DNA of 64,000 nucleotides from Planctomycetota bacterium (GCA_021413865.1 JAIOPN010000064.1:62001-126000), one strand, 5' to 3'; shown: positions 1-8,570, numbered from the stretch's first letter. A program made the numbers and translations. Notes: generated by a model from the sequence alone, not told the origin.

Positions 1-1128
1 GCGGTTCTGCTTCCACTCAAAATAGCTCACCGTCACGCCGCCCGCGTTGCAGAGCACGGCCGGTAGCACGGGGATGCCCCGGTCCTGCAGGTGCCGCTCG
101 CCCGGCGGGGTCGTCGGGGCGTTGGCGGCCTCGGCGACGACCTTGCAGTCCATGATCTTGGCGCGTTCGAGGTCCACCATCTGCTCGAGTGCCGCGGGGA
201 TGAACACGTCCACCTTCGTGCGGTAGAAGTCGTCCTCGTTGATGGCGTCGGCGCCGGGGAAGCCGGTGACCCCGCCCGTCTTTTCAACGTGGGCCGTCAG
301 CGCGGCCGCGTCGATCCCGCTGTCGCTGCGGATCGCGCCGGTGTGGTCGAGCACGGCCCGCAGCTTCGCCCCGCGCTGGCACAAGAGCCGGCCGGTCCAC
401 GAGCCGACGTTGCCGAAACCGATCAGGCTGATGCTGATGGTCTCGAGCTTCAGGCCCAGTTCGGGAAGGATTTCTTCCAGCACAAAGACCAGCCCCTGGC
501 CCGTCGCCTTGTCACGGCCGACTGAGCCGCCGAACTCCAGCGGCTTGCCGGTCACGACGCTCTGGCCCCGGGCGCTGTGACTGGGCATGCTCATCATCAT
601 GTAGGTGTCGGCCATCCACGCCATGGTCTGCGCGTTGGTCCCCAGGTCCGGCGCGGGGATGTCGTAATCGGGGCCGATGTTGTCGCCCAGCGCGGTCGTG
701 AACCGCCTGGTGAGCCGCATCAGTTCGTCCTGCGAGATCGAGCGGGGATCAACCTGCACGCCCCCCTTGGCGCCGCCCAGCGGGAGGCGCAGCAGCGAGC
801 ACTTCATCGTCATGATCGCCGCGAGCGCCTTGATCTCGTCCAGGTTCACGGAGGCGTGGTAGCGGATGCCCCCTTTGAACGGCCCAAGCAAGTTGTTGTG
901 CTGGACGCGGTAGCCCTTGAAGAGGCGGTAGCGGCCCGAGTCCATCTTCACGGGGAAGTGGACCATGATCTCGTTCTTGGGCTGTGCGAGGATGAGCTGC
1001 AGGTGGTGCGGCAGTTCGAGGAGCGCCGCGGCGTGCAGCACCGAGTTGATGGTCTGCTGATAAACGCTGTTGGGGTCGTAGCGGAAACCCAGCTCTTCGA
1101 GCACGTTGTTGATCAGCACTTCGCTCAT
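1..1128 (-). CDS. gdhA: Glutamate dehydrogenase (Glu/Leu/Phe/Val family), 3' end missing
   Basis: This cytoplasmic enzyme interconverts glutamate with 2-oxoglutarate and ammonia. The first 376 residues lie in the window; the family usually has about 420, so the C-terminus is cut by the window edge. A substrate-binding segment (FKGGIRYH, about residues 84-91) and the catalytic-lysine motif LGGAKGG (about 118-123, Lys near 121) are visible. They are followed by the NAD(P)-binding motif GFGNVGS near residue 220. Start is the ATG at 1128, giving MSEVLINNVLEELGF. It is divergent from the small gene at 1254. Specificity within the family (Glu versus Leu or Phe) is inferred from overall resemblance only. 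Confidence 0.93.
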   Translation of the reverse strand, partial: MSEVLINNVLEELGFRYDPNSVYQQTINSVLHAAALLELPHHLQLILAQPKNEIMVHFPVKMDSGRYRLFKGYRVQHNNLLGPFKGGIRYHASVNLDEIKALAAIMTMKCSLLRLPLGGAKGGVQVDPRSISQDELMRLTRRFTTALGDNIGPDYDIPAPDLGTNAQTMAWMADTYMMMSMPSHSARGQSVVTGKPLEFGGSVGRDKATGQGLVFVLEEILPELGLKLETISISLIGFGNVGSWTGRLLCQRGAKLRAVLDHTGAIRSDSGIDAAALTAHVEKTGGVTGFPGADAINEDDFYRTKVDVFIPAALEQMVDLERAKIMDCKVVAEAANAPTTPPGERHLQDRGIPVLPAVLCNAGGVTVSYFEWKQNR

Positions 1129-1253
1129 GTCGGCCTCGCGTGGGGAACCCGTTCATTATCGGCAGAACGCGGCACGATCCTCGCCAGACACCCGGCCACC
1201 GCCGGATAACCTTGATCCTCCTCGAATCCCACGCCGCCGCTACAATCCGGCGC

Positions 1254-1631
1254 ATGATCACCTACGCCTGCCAGGACCTGATTTTCGCCACCAAAATACG
1301 CTCGACCGCCGAGACGCTCGGCGTGCCCTGCCGCCCCACGCGCGACCCCGCCGCCCTGGGCAACCGCCTCAACCGCGTGGAGGATGGCAAGCTCAACGAG
1401 CCCGTCACCGGCCTCCTGATCGACCTGGAGATGGGCGAGGCCGGCCTCGCCCTGCTCGATCAGATCAAGGCGTTCGATGCGAAGATACCCGTCGTGGCCT
1501 TCGGTGCGCACGTCGCCACCGAGGTGCTCGACGCCGCCCGCGAGCGCGGGGCCGATTTTGTGATGGCACGCGGCATGTTCACCGCCAACCTGCCCGACAT
1601 CCTCAAGCGGTTGGGCGGCGCGGCGGTGTGA
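1254..1631 (+). CDS. Small receiver-like (degenerate CheY-fold) protein
   Basis: This 125-residue protein has no recognised function. The pattern resembles a response-regulator receiver: an Asp at the end of the presumed third strand (LLIDLEMG), a hydrophobic fourth strand (IPVVAFGAH), and GADFVMARGMF where receivers carry the conserved Lys region. The acidic pair normally ending strand 1 is absent (MITYACQDLIF) and the conserved Lys is not in place, so phosphorylation is doubtful. Start is the ATG at 1254; a longer reading from 1140 would run through the promoter space shared with gdhA. Divergent from gdhA and convergent with hom. Fold assignment is an inference from pattern. Confidence 0.7.
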   Translation: MITYACQDLIFATKIRSTAETLGVPCRPTRDPAALGNRLNRVEDGKLNEPVTGLLIDLEMGEAGLALLDQIKAFDAKIPVVAFGAHVATEVLDAARERGADFVMARGMFTANLPDILKRLGGAAV

Positions 1632-1658
1632 TTTTTTGAATGGGTTGGACGGATCGGG

Positions 1659-3011
1659 TCAGCTCTGCGGCATGTCCACGATGCGGATCGCCACCGGCCG
1701 GCCGCCGATCACATCCAGCTTCTCGATGCGGTCCATCGCGGTCATCAGCGCGCCGCGGCGGGCGCGGTGCGTCGTGATGACGACGGGGACCATCTTGCCC
1801 ACGGCCGCCTCGTGCTGGAGGATCGCCGAGATGCTGATCCCCATCTCACCCAGGGCCGTGCTCACCTTGCCCATCACGCCGGGCACGTCCAGGGCATTGA
1901 TGCGGAGGTAGAACCGGCTTTCAAGATCGCCCGGATCGACGAGGTTCACCGGCTCGTGCGAGTCGCACCAGAGGCGCATGCGTGAGAACGCCTGCGGGTA
2001 CCAGCCGGAGGCGACGTTGAGCAGGTCGCTCACTACGGCGCTGGCGGTGGGCATGCGGCCCGCGCCCCGGCCGTAGTACATGGTGTGCCCGTTGGCGTGG
2101 CCGTACACGGAGAGCGCGTTGTAGGAGCCGTTCACCTGCGCCAGGGGCAGCGTCTTGTGAACGAAGCAGGGCTGGACGCGCAGCGATAATTTCGTCGCGC
2201 CGGGCGCGGCCGGGCCGTTCGCCGTGTCGCGGCCGAACCCCTCGCGCTCCGCGATGGCGAGCAGCTTGATCGTGTAGCCCAGCTCGCCGGCAAAGCGGAT
2301 GTCCTGCAGGTCGAGGGTGTCGATGCCCTCGGAGGGCACCTGCCCGTCGGTGACATGCGCGCCGAACGCCAGCGACGCGAGCACCGCCAGCTTCTGCGCC
2401 GCGTCGCGTCCCGAGACGTCCAGCGTCGGGTCGGCCTCGGCGAAACCAAGCTCCTGCGCCTCCTTCAACGCGACGGCATAGGGCTTATCCTTCTGCACCA
2501 TCTCGGTGAGGATGTAGTTGCATGTCCCGTTGAGGATGCCGTAGAGCGCCTCGATCCGGTTGGCCATCAGGCCGAACTGCATTGCTGTGATGATCGGGAT
2601 GCCGCCCCCGCAGGAGGCCTCGAAGGCGATGGAGACGCTGTGCTTTCGCGCCAGGGCGAAGAGCTCGTCCCCCTCGGCGGCGAGCATGGTCTTGTTGGCG
2701 GTGACGATGTGCTTGCCCGAGGTGATCGCCCGGCGGACGTGCCGGCTTACGTCGCGGCCGCCGGCGACCTCGACCACGATCGACATGCCCGGCGTCTCGA
2801 AAAACGCCTCGGCGTCGTTCGTGATGATGGAGCGGTCCACCAGCCCGGAAGCGGCGGCCCTGGCGGCGTCGCGCACCAGCACGCGGCGGAGCTCGAGCCT
2901 CGTCCCGGCGCGGCGGGCATAGACGTCGCTCATCTCGCGCAACAGCGTGGCCACGCCGCCCCCGACGGTGCCGCAGCCGATCATCCCGACGCCGATCACC
3001 GACTCTGCCAC
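1659..3011 (-). CDS. hom: Homoserine dehydrogenase with C-terminal ACT domain
   Basis: Catalyses NAD(P)H-dependent reduction of aspartate semialdehyde to homoserine, on the route to threonine and methionine. The 450-residue reading is normal for the long form. It starts with a nucleotide-binding motif (GMIGCGTVGGGV), has the family signature NGTCNYILTEM in the middle, and ends with an ACT regulatory domain (YLRINALDVPGVMGKVST onward), which suggests amino-acid feedback. Start is inferred as GTG at 3011 with GGAG about 7 bases upstream; longer readings would overlap the divergent Fur gene. An ATG 9 codons in, directly before the glycine motif, is the alternative start. Confidence 0.93.
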   Translation of the reverse strand: MAESVIGVGMIGCGTVGGGVATLLREMSDVYARRAGTRLELRRVLVRDAARAAASGLVDRSIITNDAEAFFETPGMSIVVEVAGGRDVSRHVRRAITSGKHIVTANKTMLAAEGDELFALARKHSVSIAFEASCGGGIPIITAMQFGLMANRIEALYGILNGTCNYILTEMVQKDKPYAVALKEAQELGFAEADPTLDVSGRDAAQKLAVLASLAFGAHVTDGQVPSEGIDTLDLQDIRFAGELGYTIKLLAIAEREGFGRDTANGPAAPGATKLSLRVQPCFVHKTLPLAQVNGSYNALSVYGHANGHTMYYGRGAGRMPTASAVVSDLLNVASGWYPQAFSRMRLWCDSHEPVNLVDPGDLESRFYLRINALDVPGVMGKVSTALGEMGISISAILQHEAAVGKMVPVVITTHRARRGALMTAMDRIEKLDVIGGRPVAIRIVDMPQS

Positions 3012-3123
3012 GTGCGGGCTCCGTGAATGGTCATGGAAAGATCGGCCAAGATACCAGCCCTGTTGAGGCCGGGCCAACCGGCGCCGTAAAAACGTGGATG
3101 ACTCCCACGCCAATGCGGATACA

Positions 3124-3639
3124 ATGCTCCGAATGACACCGCAGACGCCCGCCACCTCCTCCGATGAACCGTTCGTCCTGCCGCTCTGCGCGATCTTCCG
3201 CAGGTCGCTCAAGAGGGCGGGGCTTAAGTTCACGCCGGAGCGGGCGAAGATCCTCGACGCGGTGCTCTCCAAGAAGAACGTGTTCGAGGCCGAGGCGCTG
3301 CTCTACGAGATGCGGCAGTCGGGCCACCAGGTGAGCAAGGCGACGATCTACCGCACGCTCAAGCACCTGATGGACGCGAAGATCATCTCCGAGGTTCTGC
3401 TCGACGCCAAGCAGGCGCACTACCAGCTCACTTACGGCAAGGAGCCCAAGGGGCACCTGGTGTGCGTCGAGACCAACCGCATCGTCGAGTTCGACGCGCC
3501 GGAACTGATGGCGCTGCGAAAACGCATCTGCAAGGAACACGGGTTCGACCCGGTGACCCACCGTTTCGTGATCTACGGCGTCTCCCCCGAAGCGCTGCAG
3601 ACCCCCGAGGCGGAGGTCGGCGAAGAGCCGCACGAGTAG
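3124..3639 (+). CDS. Fur-family metal-responsive or peroxide-responsive regulator
   Basis: A DNA-binding repressor of the Fur/PerR/Zur family, 171 residues. The winged-helix segment is clear (LKFTPERAKILDAVL, then VSKATIYRTLKHLMDAKII), followed by the dimerisation domain (HLVCVETNRIVEF and HGFDPVTHRFVIYG). The first structural-zinc CxxC of typical Fur proteins is reduced to a single Cys (CVET), and there is no C-terminal CxxC pair, so a structural Zn site seems missing. Which metal or stress it senses cannot be told. Start is one of two nearby ATGs (3124 or 3133); neither has a strong ribosome-binding site. Divergent from hom. Confidence 0.88.
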   Translation: MLRMTPQTPATSSDEPFVLPLCAIFRRSLKRAGLKFTPERAKILDAVLSKKNVFEAEALLYEMRQSGHQVSKATIYRTLKHLMDAKIISEVLLDAKQAHYQLTYGKEPKGHLVCVETNRIVEFDAPELMALRKRICKEHGFDPVTHRFVIYGVSPEALQTPEAEVGEEPHE

Positions 3640-3670
3640 TCAGCCGCCGGGCTCGTCCGACGCCGAACCA

Positions 3671-4375
3671 TCATTCCTCATCCAGGTCCGCCTCCTCGAT
3701 CGGCCGCGAGATGCGGTAATCGCCCGTGGCCCACTTGCCCAGATCGATCGTGCGGCAGCGCTTCGAGCAAAACGGAAACGCCGGCGCATCCGCCGCAACC
3801 GGCTCTTTGCAAATCGGGCAGGGCCGAGACTGTAATTTCGGCTTTGCCCCGGCCCCGGTGGATATCGCCAAGTCGAACAGCCGCCTGAGCTCGTCCCATC
3901 GTGACGCCCATGATGGGACGCACTGAATCACGACGTCGCGTGACTCCTCGCCGGCGTGCGTGAGAATCACCGTGAGCGCGTCACGGCCGATGTTCGCCCC
4001 GATGCGGTCCGCCCATTCGACGACGACGATCGCCCCCTCGCGCAGCTCGCCGCCGCCCGGCGCGGTCCAGCCGATGGTTTCGAGGTCGCCCGTGCCGTGC
4101 AGGCGGTAGGCGTCGATGTGGACGACCACCGGCTTCCCGGGCAACCCCTCGTATTCATGCACGAGCACGAACGTCGGGCTGGCGACGGCCGCCGGCTCGA
4201 CGCCCGCGCCCTCGGCAATGCCGCGCACGAGCTGCGTCTTGCCCGCGCCCAGTTCGCCGCTGAGCGCGACCAGGTCCCCCGCCGCCGCCGCTGCGCCAAT
4301 CGCGCGGCCGATCGCCCGGGTCTGCTCGGGCGACGTGCTGCGGCCCCGCCATGCTGGTGCGCCCGTGTCGCTCAT
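3671..4375 (-). CDS. tsaE: TsaE tRNA t6A ATPase fused to a YacG-type zinc-finger domain
   Basis: Residues 1 to about 155 match TsaE, the ATPase that supports the TsaD/TsaB complex making N6-threonylcarbamoyladenosine at tRNA position 37. The P-loop is GELGAGKT (40-47), followed by SPTFVLVHEY and HIDAYRL typical of the family. After a linker, residues 183-234 match YacG (DUF329), a small zinc protein reported to inhibit DNA gyrase: C186-x2-C189 and C203-x3-C207, then TIDLGKWATGDYRI. One open frame with no stop spans both. The ATG at 4375 overlaps the thiL stop by four bases (ATGA), so translation is coupled to thiL. I do not know this fusion as a standard arrangement. Confidence 0.9.
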   Translation of the reverse strand: MSDTGAPAWRGRSTSPEQTRAIGRAIGAAAAAGDLVALSGELGAGKTQLVRGIAEGAGVEPAAVASPTFVLVHEYEGLPGKPVVVHIDAYRLHGTGDLETIGWTAPGGGELREGAIVVVEWADRIGANIGRDALTVILTHAGEESRDVVIQCVPSWASRWDELRRLFDLAISTGAGAKPKLQSRPCPICKEPVAADAPAFPFCSKRCRTIDLGKWATGDYRISRPIEEADLDEE

Positions 4376-5322
4376 TTCCCGTGATGCTCCCAGCCTAATC
4401 CCACCAGATCGACTGTCTCGCCGCCTGGTTTTACGAGTGAAACCACCGCCCCGCCGCCGGCCACGACCCGGCCGATCACGGTGACGGGCACGCCGTTGAT
4501 CTCGCGCGGCAAGCGTGCGGCGCGGTCGGCGTCGATCGTGAAACAAAGCTCGTAATCCTCGCCGTCGCCGACGGCGTGCATCCAGGCCGGTCTGCCGTCG
4601 CGTCGGGAGGCCTGCTCACCGCCTGCGCTGATCGGCAGCCGATCAGCTTCGATGACCGCCGAGACGGATGCGGCGCGGCAGAGGTGGCCCAGATCGCGTG
4701 CCAGGCCGTCGGAGAGGTCGATCATGCAATTGGGGCGCGTCGCCGGGTCGGAGGCGAGACGGCGGGCGAGCGACAGGCGGGGCTCGAAGTCGAGGTGGTG
4801 GGTGTAGCCGTTCACGTCTTCGAGGCTGCCGCCGAGCCGGCCGGTGACGCAGACGGCGTCGCCGACTTTCGCGCCGCGACGCAATATGGGGTCAACCCCG
4901 CGCGCCTCGGCGAGCACGGTCACGGTCAGGATCATCGGGTGGTCCCACACCGAGACGTCCCCGCCGAAGAGCGGGCAGTCGTAGCGGGCGGCGGTTTGAC
5001 GCATCATGTCGGACAATTTTTCGGCGTCGGCCTCGGAGAAGCCGCGCGGCAGGCAGGCGGCCACCACCGCGCCGACCGGGGCGGCGGCCATTGCCGCCAC
5101 GTCGGAGAGGTTGCGCGTGATCGCCTTGCGGGCGATTTTTTCCAGCGGCGTCGTGCGCAGGTCGAAGTGGACGCCGTCGGCCACCTGATCGACAGTGACG
5201 AGCACCTCCCCCCCACCGGCCAAACGCACCGCCCCCATGTCGTCGCCGGGGGGAATCGTCACGCGACCCGGCAGCGTCGGGTTCTGGGTGTAGATGTGGC
5301 GTAGAAGGTCGAACTCGCGCAT
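4372..5322 (-). CDS. thiL: Thiamine-monophosphate kinase
   Basis: Phosphorylates thiamine monophosphate to the active cofactor thiamine diphosphate with ATP, in the cytoplasm. The 316-residue length is normal. It carries the ThiL pattern: an N-terminal PPGDDMGAV, then VDQVADGVHF, RNLSDVAAMAA, FGGDVS and IDLSDGLARDLGHL, the Asp- and Gly-rich motifs that bind Mg-ATP. It is first of a coupled pair with tsaE-yacG (four-base overlap), and lies 54 bases downstream of the small gene at 5377-5796, so the three may share a transcript. thiL next to tsaE occurs in other bacteria, so the context fits. Confidence 0.95.
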   Translation of the reverse strand: MREFDLLRHIYTQNPTLPGRVTIPPGDDMGAVRLAGGGEVLVTVDQVADGVHFDLRTTPLEKIARKAITRNLSDVAAMAAAPVGAVVAACLPRGFSEADAEKLSDMMRQTAARYDCPLFGGDVSVWDHPMILTVTVLAEARGVDPILRRGAKVGDAVCVTGRLGGSLEDVNGYTHHLDFEPRLSLARRLASDPATRPNCMIDLSDGLARDLGHLCRAASVSAVIEADRLPISAGGEQASRRDGRPAWMHAVGDGEDYELCFTIDADRAARLPREINGVPVTVIGRVVAGGGAVVSLVKPGGETVDLVGLGWEHHGK

Positions 5323-5376
5323 GGGGGTTGATGGTGAGAAAAATTGAAGCAGGAAGACGCTTAGCCGCGAGCGGCT

Positions 5377-5796
5377 TTACTTGGCGAGCTTGGCGATGAT
5401 GCGCCAGACGGCGTAGGGCGAGAGCGACAGGCCCGCGCGGGAGTTGAAGGTGACGACAAGTTGGTCGAACGCGTCGGTGTAGGGCAACTGGTCGCGAAGG
5501 CTCAGCTTGCCCAAGGCCTGTTCGACCAGGCCGGCCAGCATCGCCTCGTGGCTCGGGTCGATCCTCGGCGGCTTCTCGGCGGCCCGGCCCAGACGCGGCA
5601 GGCGGGAGGCTTTGCGGAGGTTGTGCAGGTGGTGAAAAATCTCGGCACGCTGCGGCTTGCCCGTGACCCCCATGGCATCGCAGAGTGCGTCAAACTCCGG
5701 CGTGTAGGGCAGGTCGTCGAGGGTCCGACCCTGCCTGAGGTACACGCTGACCAGCAACTCGTTCGTGCTGTCGGGGAACAGCCTGGGCTCGCTCAT
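5377..5796 (-). CDS. Conserved hypothetical protein with internally repeated half
   Basis: This 139-residue protein is not recognised. The two halves resemble each other. NELLVSVYLRQG, then LPYTPEFDALCDAMG and a basic helix (about residues 13-65) is echoed by EAMLAGLVEQALG, then LPYTDAFDQLVV and YAVWRIIAKLAK (about 83-139). The shared core LPYTxxFDxL makes an ancient internal duplication likely. It is soluble, without signal peptide or transmembrane segment. It sits between glgP and thiL on the same strand. A nucleic-acid or protein-binding role is possible but nothing in the sequence proves it. Confidence 0.75.
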   Translation of the reverse strand: MSEPRLFPDSTNELLVSVYLRQGRTLDDLPYTPEFDALCDAMGVTGKPQRAEIFHHLHNLRKASRLPRLGRAAEKPPRIDPSHEAMLAGLVEQALGKLSLRDQLPYTDAFDQLVVTFNSRAGLSLSPYAVWRIIAKLAK

Positions 5797-5847
5797 GCCG
5801 CGAGGATAACCCGGCGGTGGGCGGGGTGAAAGGGATGCTCAAAAGGA

Positions 5848-5929
5848 GGGTGGCTGGGGCAGAGTCCTCGATGCCCCGGTTCAGGCGTCACCAAACCGGG
5901 GCTTCGCAAAGCCTCAGCCCCAGCCACCC
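5848..5929. repeat. Nested palindromic element between glgP and the next gene
   Basis: Outer arms 5848-5860 (GGGTGGCTGGGGC) and 5917-5929 are perfect 13-base inverted repeats. Inside them, 5873-5881 (GCCCCGGTT) pairs perfectly with 5894-5902, giving two stacked hairpins. The element starts 20 bases after the glgP stop codon on the minus strand, so in RNA it may act as a terminator or 3' stabiliser. No U-run follows. Its compact, self-contained shape suggests a dispersed REP/MITE-like element. Only one copy is in this window. Confidence 0.75.
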
Positions 5930-5948
5930 ATTGAATCGCTCATAGGTC

Positions 5949-8570
5949 TCACACCGTCGCCGCCGCGGTGACGGGTGCCGGCGCGGGCGTCGGGGTTGGG
6001 ACGCGGTCCCACACCATCAGGCCCGGCTCAGTGACGGTGCGGAGCAACTCGCCGCCGGGGACGACGCGGACGGCAAAACCGTACCGCCCGCTGTTGGGCG
6101 CGTGTACGGTCCCCTCGAAGCGGTGGCGTCCACCGCCCAGGTCCTGGCGGTGATCCATGTCGCTGGCCGTGCCGTGGGTGATCCGACCGTCGTGGTCCAT
6201 CGGGCCGAGGAAGACCTGCACGCGCACGTCAGCCGGCGCGAGCTCGGCGAGGTTGATGACGATCCCCACCGGCATGCTCTCGCCCACGCCCAGCGGCCGA
6301 CCGACATCGGCGATCACGTCCTCGATACGGAGCTTGCCCCAGTTGGCGCGGAGGCGGTCCTTCTGGTGTGCCAGCTCGATGGAGCCTGCGAGCTTGTTCT
6401 CCGACAGCCGGCGTGCGCGGTGGAGCGCTGGCAGGTAGAGCTTCTGGGCGTACTCCTGCACCATGCGGTTGGTGTTGAACGCCGGCGCCAGGATGGAGAT
6501 GCACCGCTTCATGCGGGCGACCCAGTGGCGGGGCACGCCCTGCTCGTCGCGGTTGTAGAAGAGCGGGATGATCTGCTTCTCGAGGAGGTCGTAGAGGGTG
6601 CGGCTCTCGATGTCGTCCTGGGTCTCGGTGTTGGAGTAGGACTCCCCGCGGCCGATGGACCAGCCCAGGTCGGGCTCGCCGACCTCGTCCCACCAGCCGT
6701 CGCGGACGGAGCAGTTGAGGACGCCGTTGAGTGCGGCCTTCATGCCGCTGGTGCCCGAGGCCTCCATGCCGCGCTTGGGGGTGTTGAGCCATACGTCGCA
6801 GCCCTGGACGAGCCACTTGGCGACGTTGATGTCGTAGTTCTCCACGAAGATGATGCGGTGGCCGGCATCGCCGGCGAAGCGGACGATCTGGCGGATGAGG
6901 TCCTTGCCGCCGCCGTCGGCGGGGTGCGCCTTGCCGGCGATGAGGAACTGCACCGGCTGCTGCTGGTTGGCGAGCAGCGCCTTGAGCCGTGCGGGGTCGC
7001 GCATCAGGAGCGTGGCGCGCTTGTAGGTGGCGAAGCGGCGGGCGAAGCCGATGGTCAGCGCGTTGGGCGAGAGGGCCTCGCTCATCGGGCGGATGACCTC
7101 GGTGTCCATGCCGCGTGCCTCGGACTGCGCCTTGAGCCGCTGGCGGGTCCAGATGATGAGCTGGTGGCGCCGCCGCTCGTGGACGCGCCAGAGCTCCTCG
7201 TCGGGGACCTCGTTGACCTGCTGCCAGACGGTCTGGTCGGCGGGGTCGTTCTGCCAGCGTGAGCCCAGGTAGCGGTCGAGGAGCTGGATAAGCTCGCCGG
7301 AGAGCCAGGAGCGGGCGTGCACGCCGTTGGTGACGTGGGTGATGGGCACCTCGCCGTCTGGGACACCGGGCCAGATGCCCTTCCACATGTTGCGGCTGAC
7401 CTCGCCGTGCAGCCGGCTCACGCCGTTGACGTGCTCGGCGGTGCGGATGGCGAGCACGGCCATCGAGAAGAACTCGTTCTTGGCGAAGACATTCTCCCGC
7501 CCCAGCGCCAGCAGGCCCTCGATGTCCAGCTTGAGCATGGGGTGGTAGTTCTTGAAGTACCGCTGGATCATGTCCGGCGGGAAGCGGTCGATGCCGGCGG
7601 GCACGGGGGTGTGGGTGGTGAAAACGTGGCTGGCGGCGGCCTGCTGGCGTGCCTCGTCGAAGGTGACGCCGTGCTTCTCGATGAGCCTGCGGATGCGCTC
7701 CAGGGCGAGGAACGCCGAGTGTCCCTCGTTCATGTGGCAGACGTCCGGCTCGATGCCCATCGCTGATAGCGCGTGGATACCGCCGATGCCCAGGACGATC
7801 TCCTGCTTGATGCGCATCTCCATGTCGCCGCCGTAGAGCTGGCTGGTGATGCCGCGGTCGGCGGCGTCGTTCTCGGGGATGTTGGTGTCGAGCAGGTAGA
7901 GCGGGATGCGGCCGACGACGGCCTTCCAGACGGCGATCCAGACGTCGCGCCCGGGCAATTGCACGCTGACTTTGATCTGTTTGCCGTTGTCGCCGAGCAC
8001 GGGGCTGATCGGAAGATTCGAGAAATCCAGTTCGGGGTAATACTCCTGCTGCCAGCCGTCGGCGTTGAGGTACTGCTGGAAGTAGCCGTTGCGGTAGAGC
8101 AGGCCGACGCCGACCAGGGGCATGCCCAGTTCGGTGGCGGACTTGAGGTGGTCGCCGGCGAGGCAGCCCAAGCCGCCGGAGTAGATCTGGAGGCACTCGG
8201 TCAGGCCGAACTCGGCGCAGAAGTAGGCGATGGTGAATGGCGCGTCGCTGCTGAGTTTCTGCTTGACGATCCAGGGCGTGCGCGTGAGGTGGCGTTCGAG
8301 GTTCTGGACGCAGCGTTCGAGCGAGTGGAGGAAGCCCTCGTCGCGCGCAACCTCGTCGAGGCGGGACTGCGGGCAGGCGCCCAGGAGCTTGATGGGGTTG
8401 TGGTTGGTGGCCTCCCACAGGTTGCGTTCGACGCGGCTGAAGAGCTCGACGGCCTCGGGGTGCCACGTCCACCAGAGGTTGTGCGCGATCCGGAGCAGCG
8501 GCTTGAGCGGCTCGGGCAGCGAGGGGACGACCTCAAAGGCACGGATGCGGGCCAGATCGGGGCTGAGCAT
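5949..8570 (-). CDS. glgP: Alpha-glucan (glycogen) phosphorylase, GT35
   Basis: Releases glucose 1-phosphate from alpha-1,4-glucan using pyridoxal phosphate. The 873-residue protein belongs to the branch with an N-terminal DUF3417 domain (LLRIAHNLWWTWHPEAVELF, residues about 26-45). The phosphorylase body follows (YSGGLGCLAGDHLKSATELG, HMNEGHSAFLALE, TTHTPVPAG). The PLP-binding lysine lies in EASGTSGMKAALNG, Lys near residue 611. About 130 C-terminal residues form a beta-rich extension ending in a Pro/Ala-rich tail. Start is the ATG at 8570. Glycogen or another storage glucan is the probable substrate. Confidence 0.95.
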   Translation of the reverse strand: MLSPDLARIRAFEVVPSLPEPLKPLLRIAHNLWWTWHPEAVELFSRVERNLWEATNHNPIKLLGACPQSRLDEVARDEGFLHSLERCVQNLERHLTRTPWIVKQKLSSDAPFTIAYFCAEFGLTECLQIYSGGLGCLAGDHLKSATELGMPLVGVGLLYRNGYFQQYLNADGWQQEYYPELDFSNLPISPVLGDNGKQIKVSVQLPGRDVWIAVWKAVVGRIPLYLLDTNIPENDAADRGITSQLYGGDMEMRIKQEIVLGIGGIHALSAMGIEPDVCHMNEGHSAFLALERIRRLIEKHGVTFDEARQQAAASHVFTTHTPVPAGIDRFPPDMIQRYFKNYHPMLKLDIEGLLALGRENVFAKNEFFSMAVLAIRTAEHVNGVSRLHGEVSRNMWKGIWPGVPDGEVPITHVTNGVHARSWLSGELIQLLDRYLGSRWQNDPADQTVWQQVNEVPDEELWRVHERRRHQLIIWTRQRLKAQSEARGMDTEVIRPMSEALSPNALTIGFARRFATYKRATLLMRDPARLKALLANQQQPVQFLIAGKAHPADGGGKDLIRQIVRFAGDAGHRIIFVENYDINVAKWLVQGCDVWLNTPKRGMEASGTSGMKAALNGVLNCSVRDGWWDEVGEPDLGWSIGRGESYSNTETQDDIESRTLYDLLEKQIIPLFYNRDEQGVPRHWVARMKRCISILAPAFNTNRMVQEYAQKLYLPALHRARRLSENKLAGSIELAHQKDRLRANWGKLRIEDVIADVGRPLGVGESMPVGIVINLAELAPADVRVQVFLGPMDHDGRITHGTASDMDHRQDLGGGRHRFEGTVHAPNSGRYGFAVRVVPGGELLRTVTEPGLMVWDRVPTPTPAPAPVTAAATV

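Noticed and set aside
3012-3272. N-terminal extension of homoserine dehydrogenase
   Set aside because: It overlaps the divergent Fur gene and adds residues absent from the family; a GTG with GGAG at 3011 fits better.
6720-6765. SGTSGMK instead of SGTSNMK at the PLP lysine of glgP as a sign of altered function
   Set aside because: The Gly form is common in this branch of GT35, and the Lys is present.
6229-8472. Long minus-strand reading (747 codons) inside glgP in another frame
   Set aside because: It is composed mainly of Arg, Pro, Ala and His, which is the pattern of GC-rich shadow frames, and glgP has clear family motifs over the same bases.
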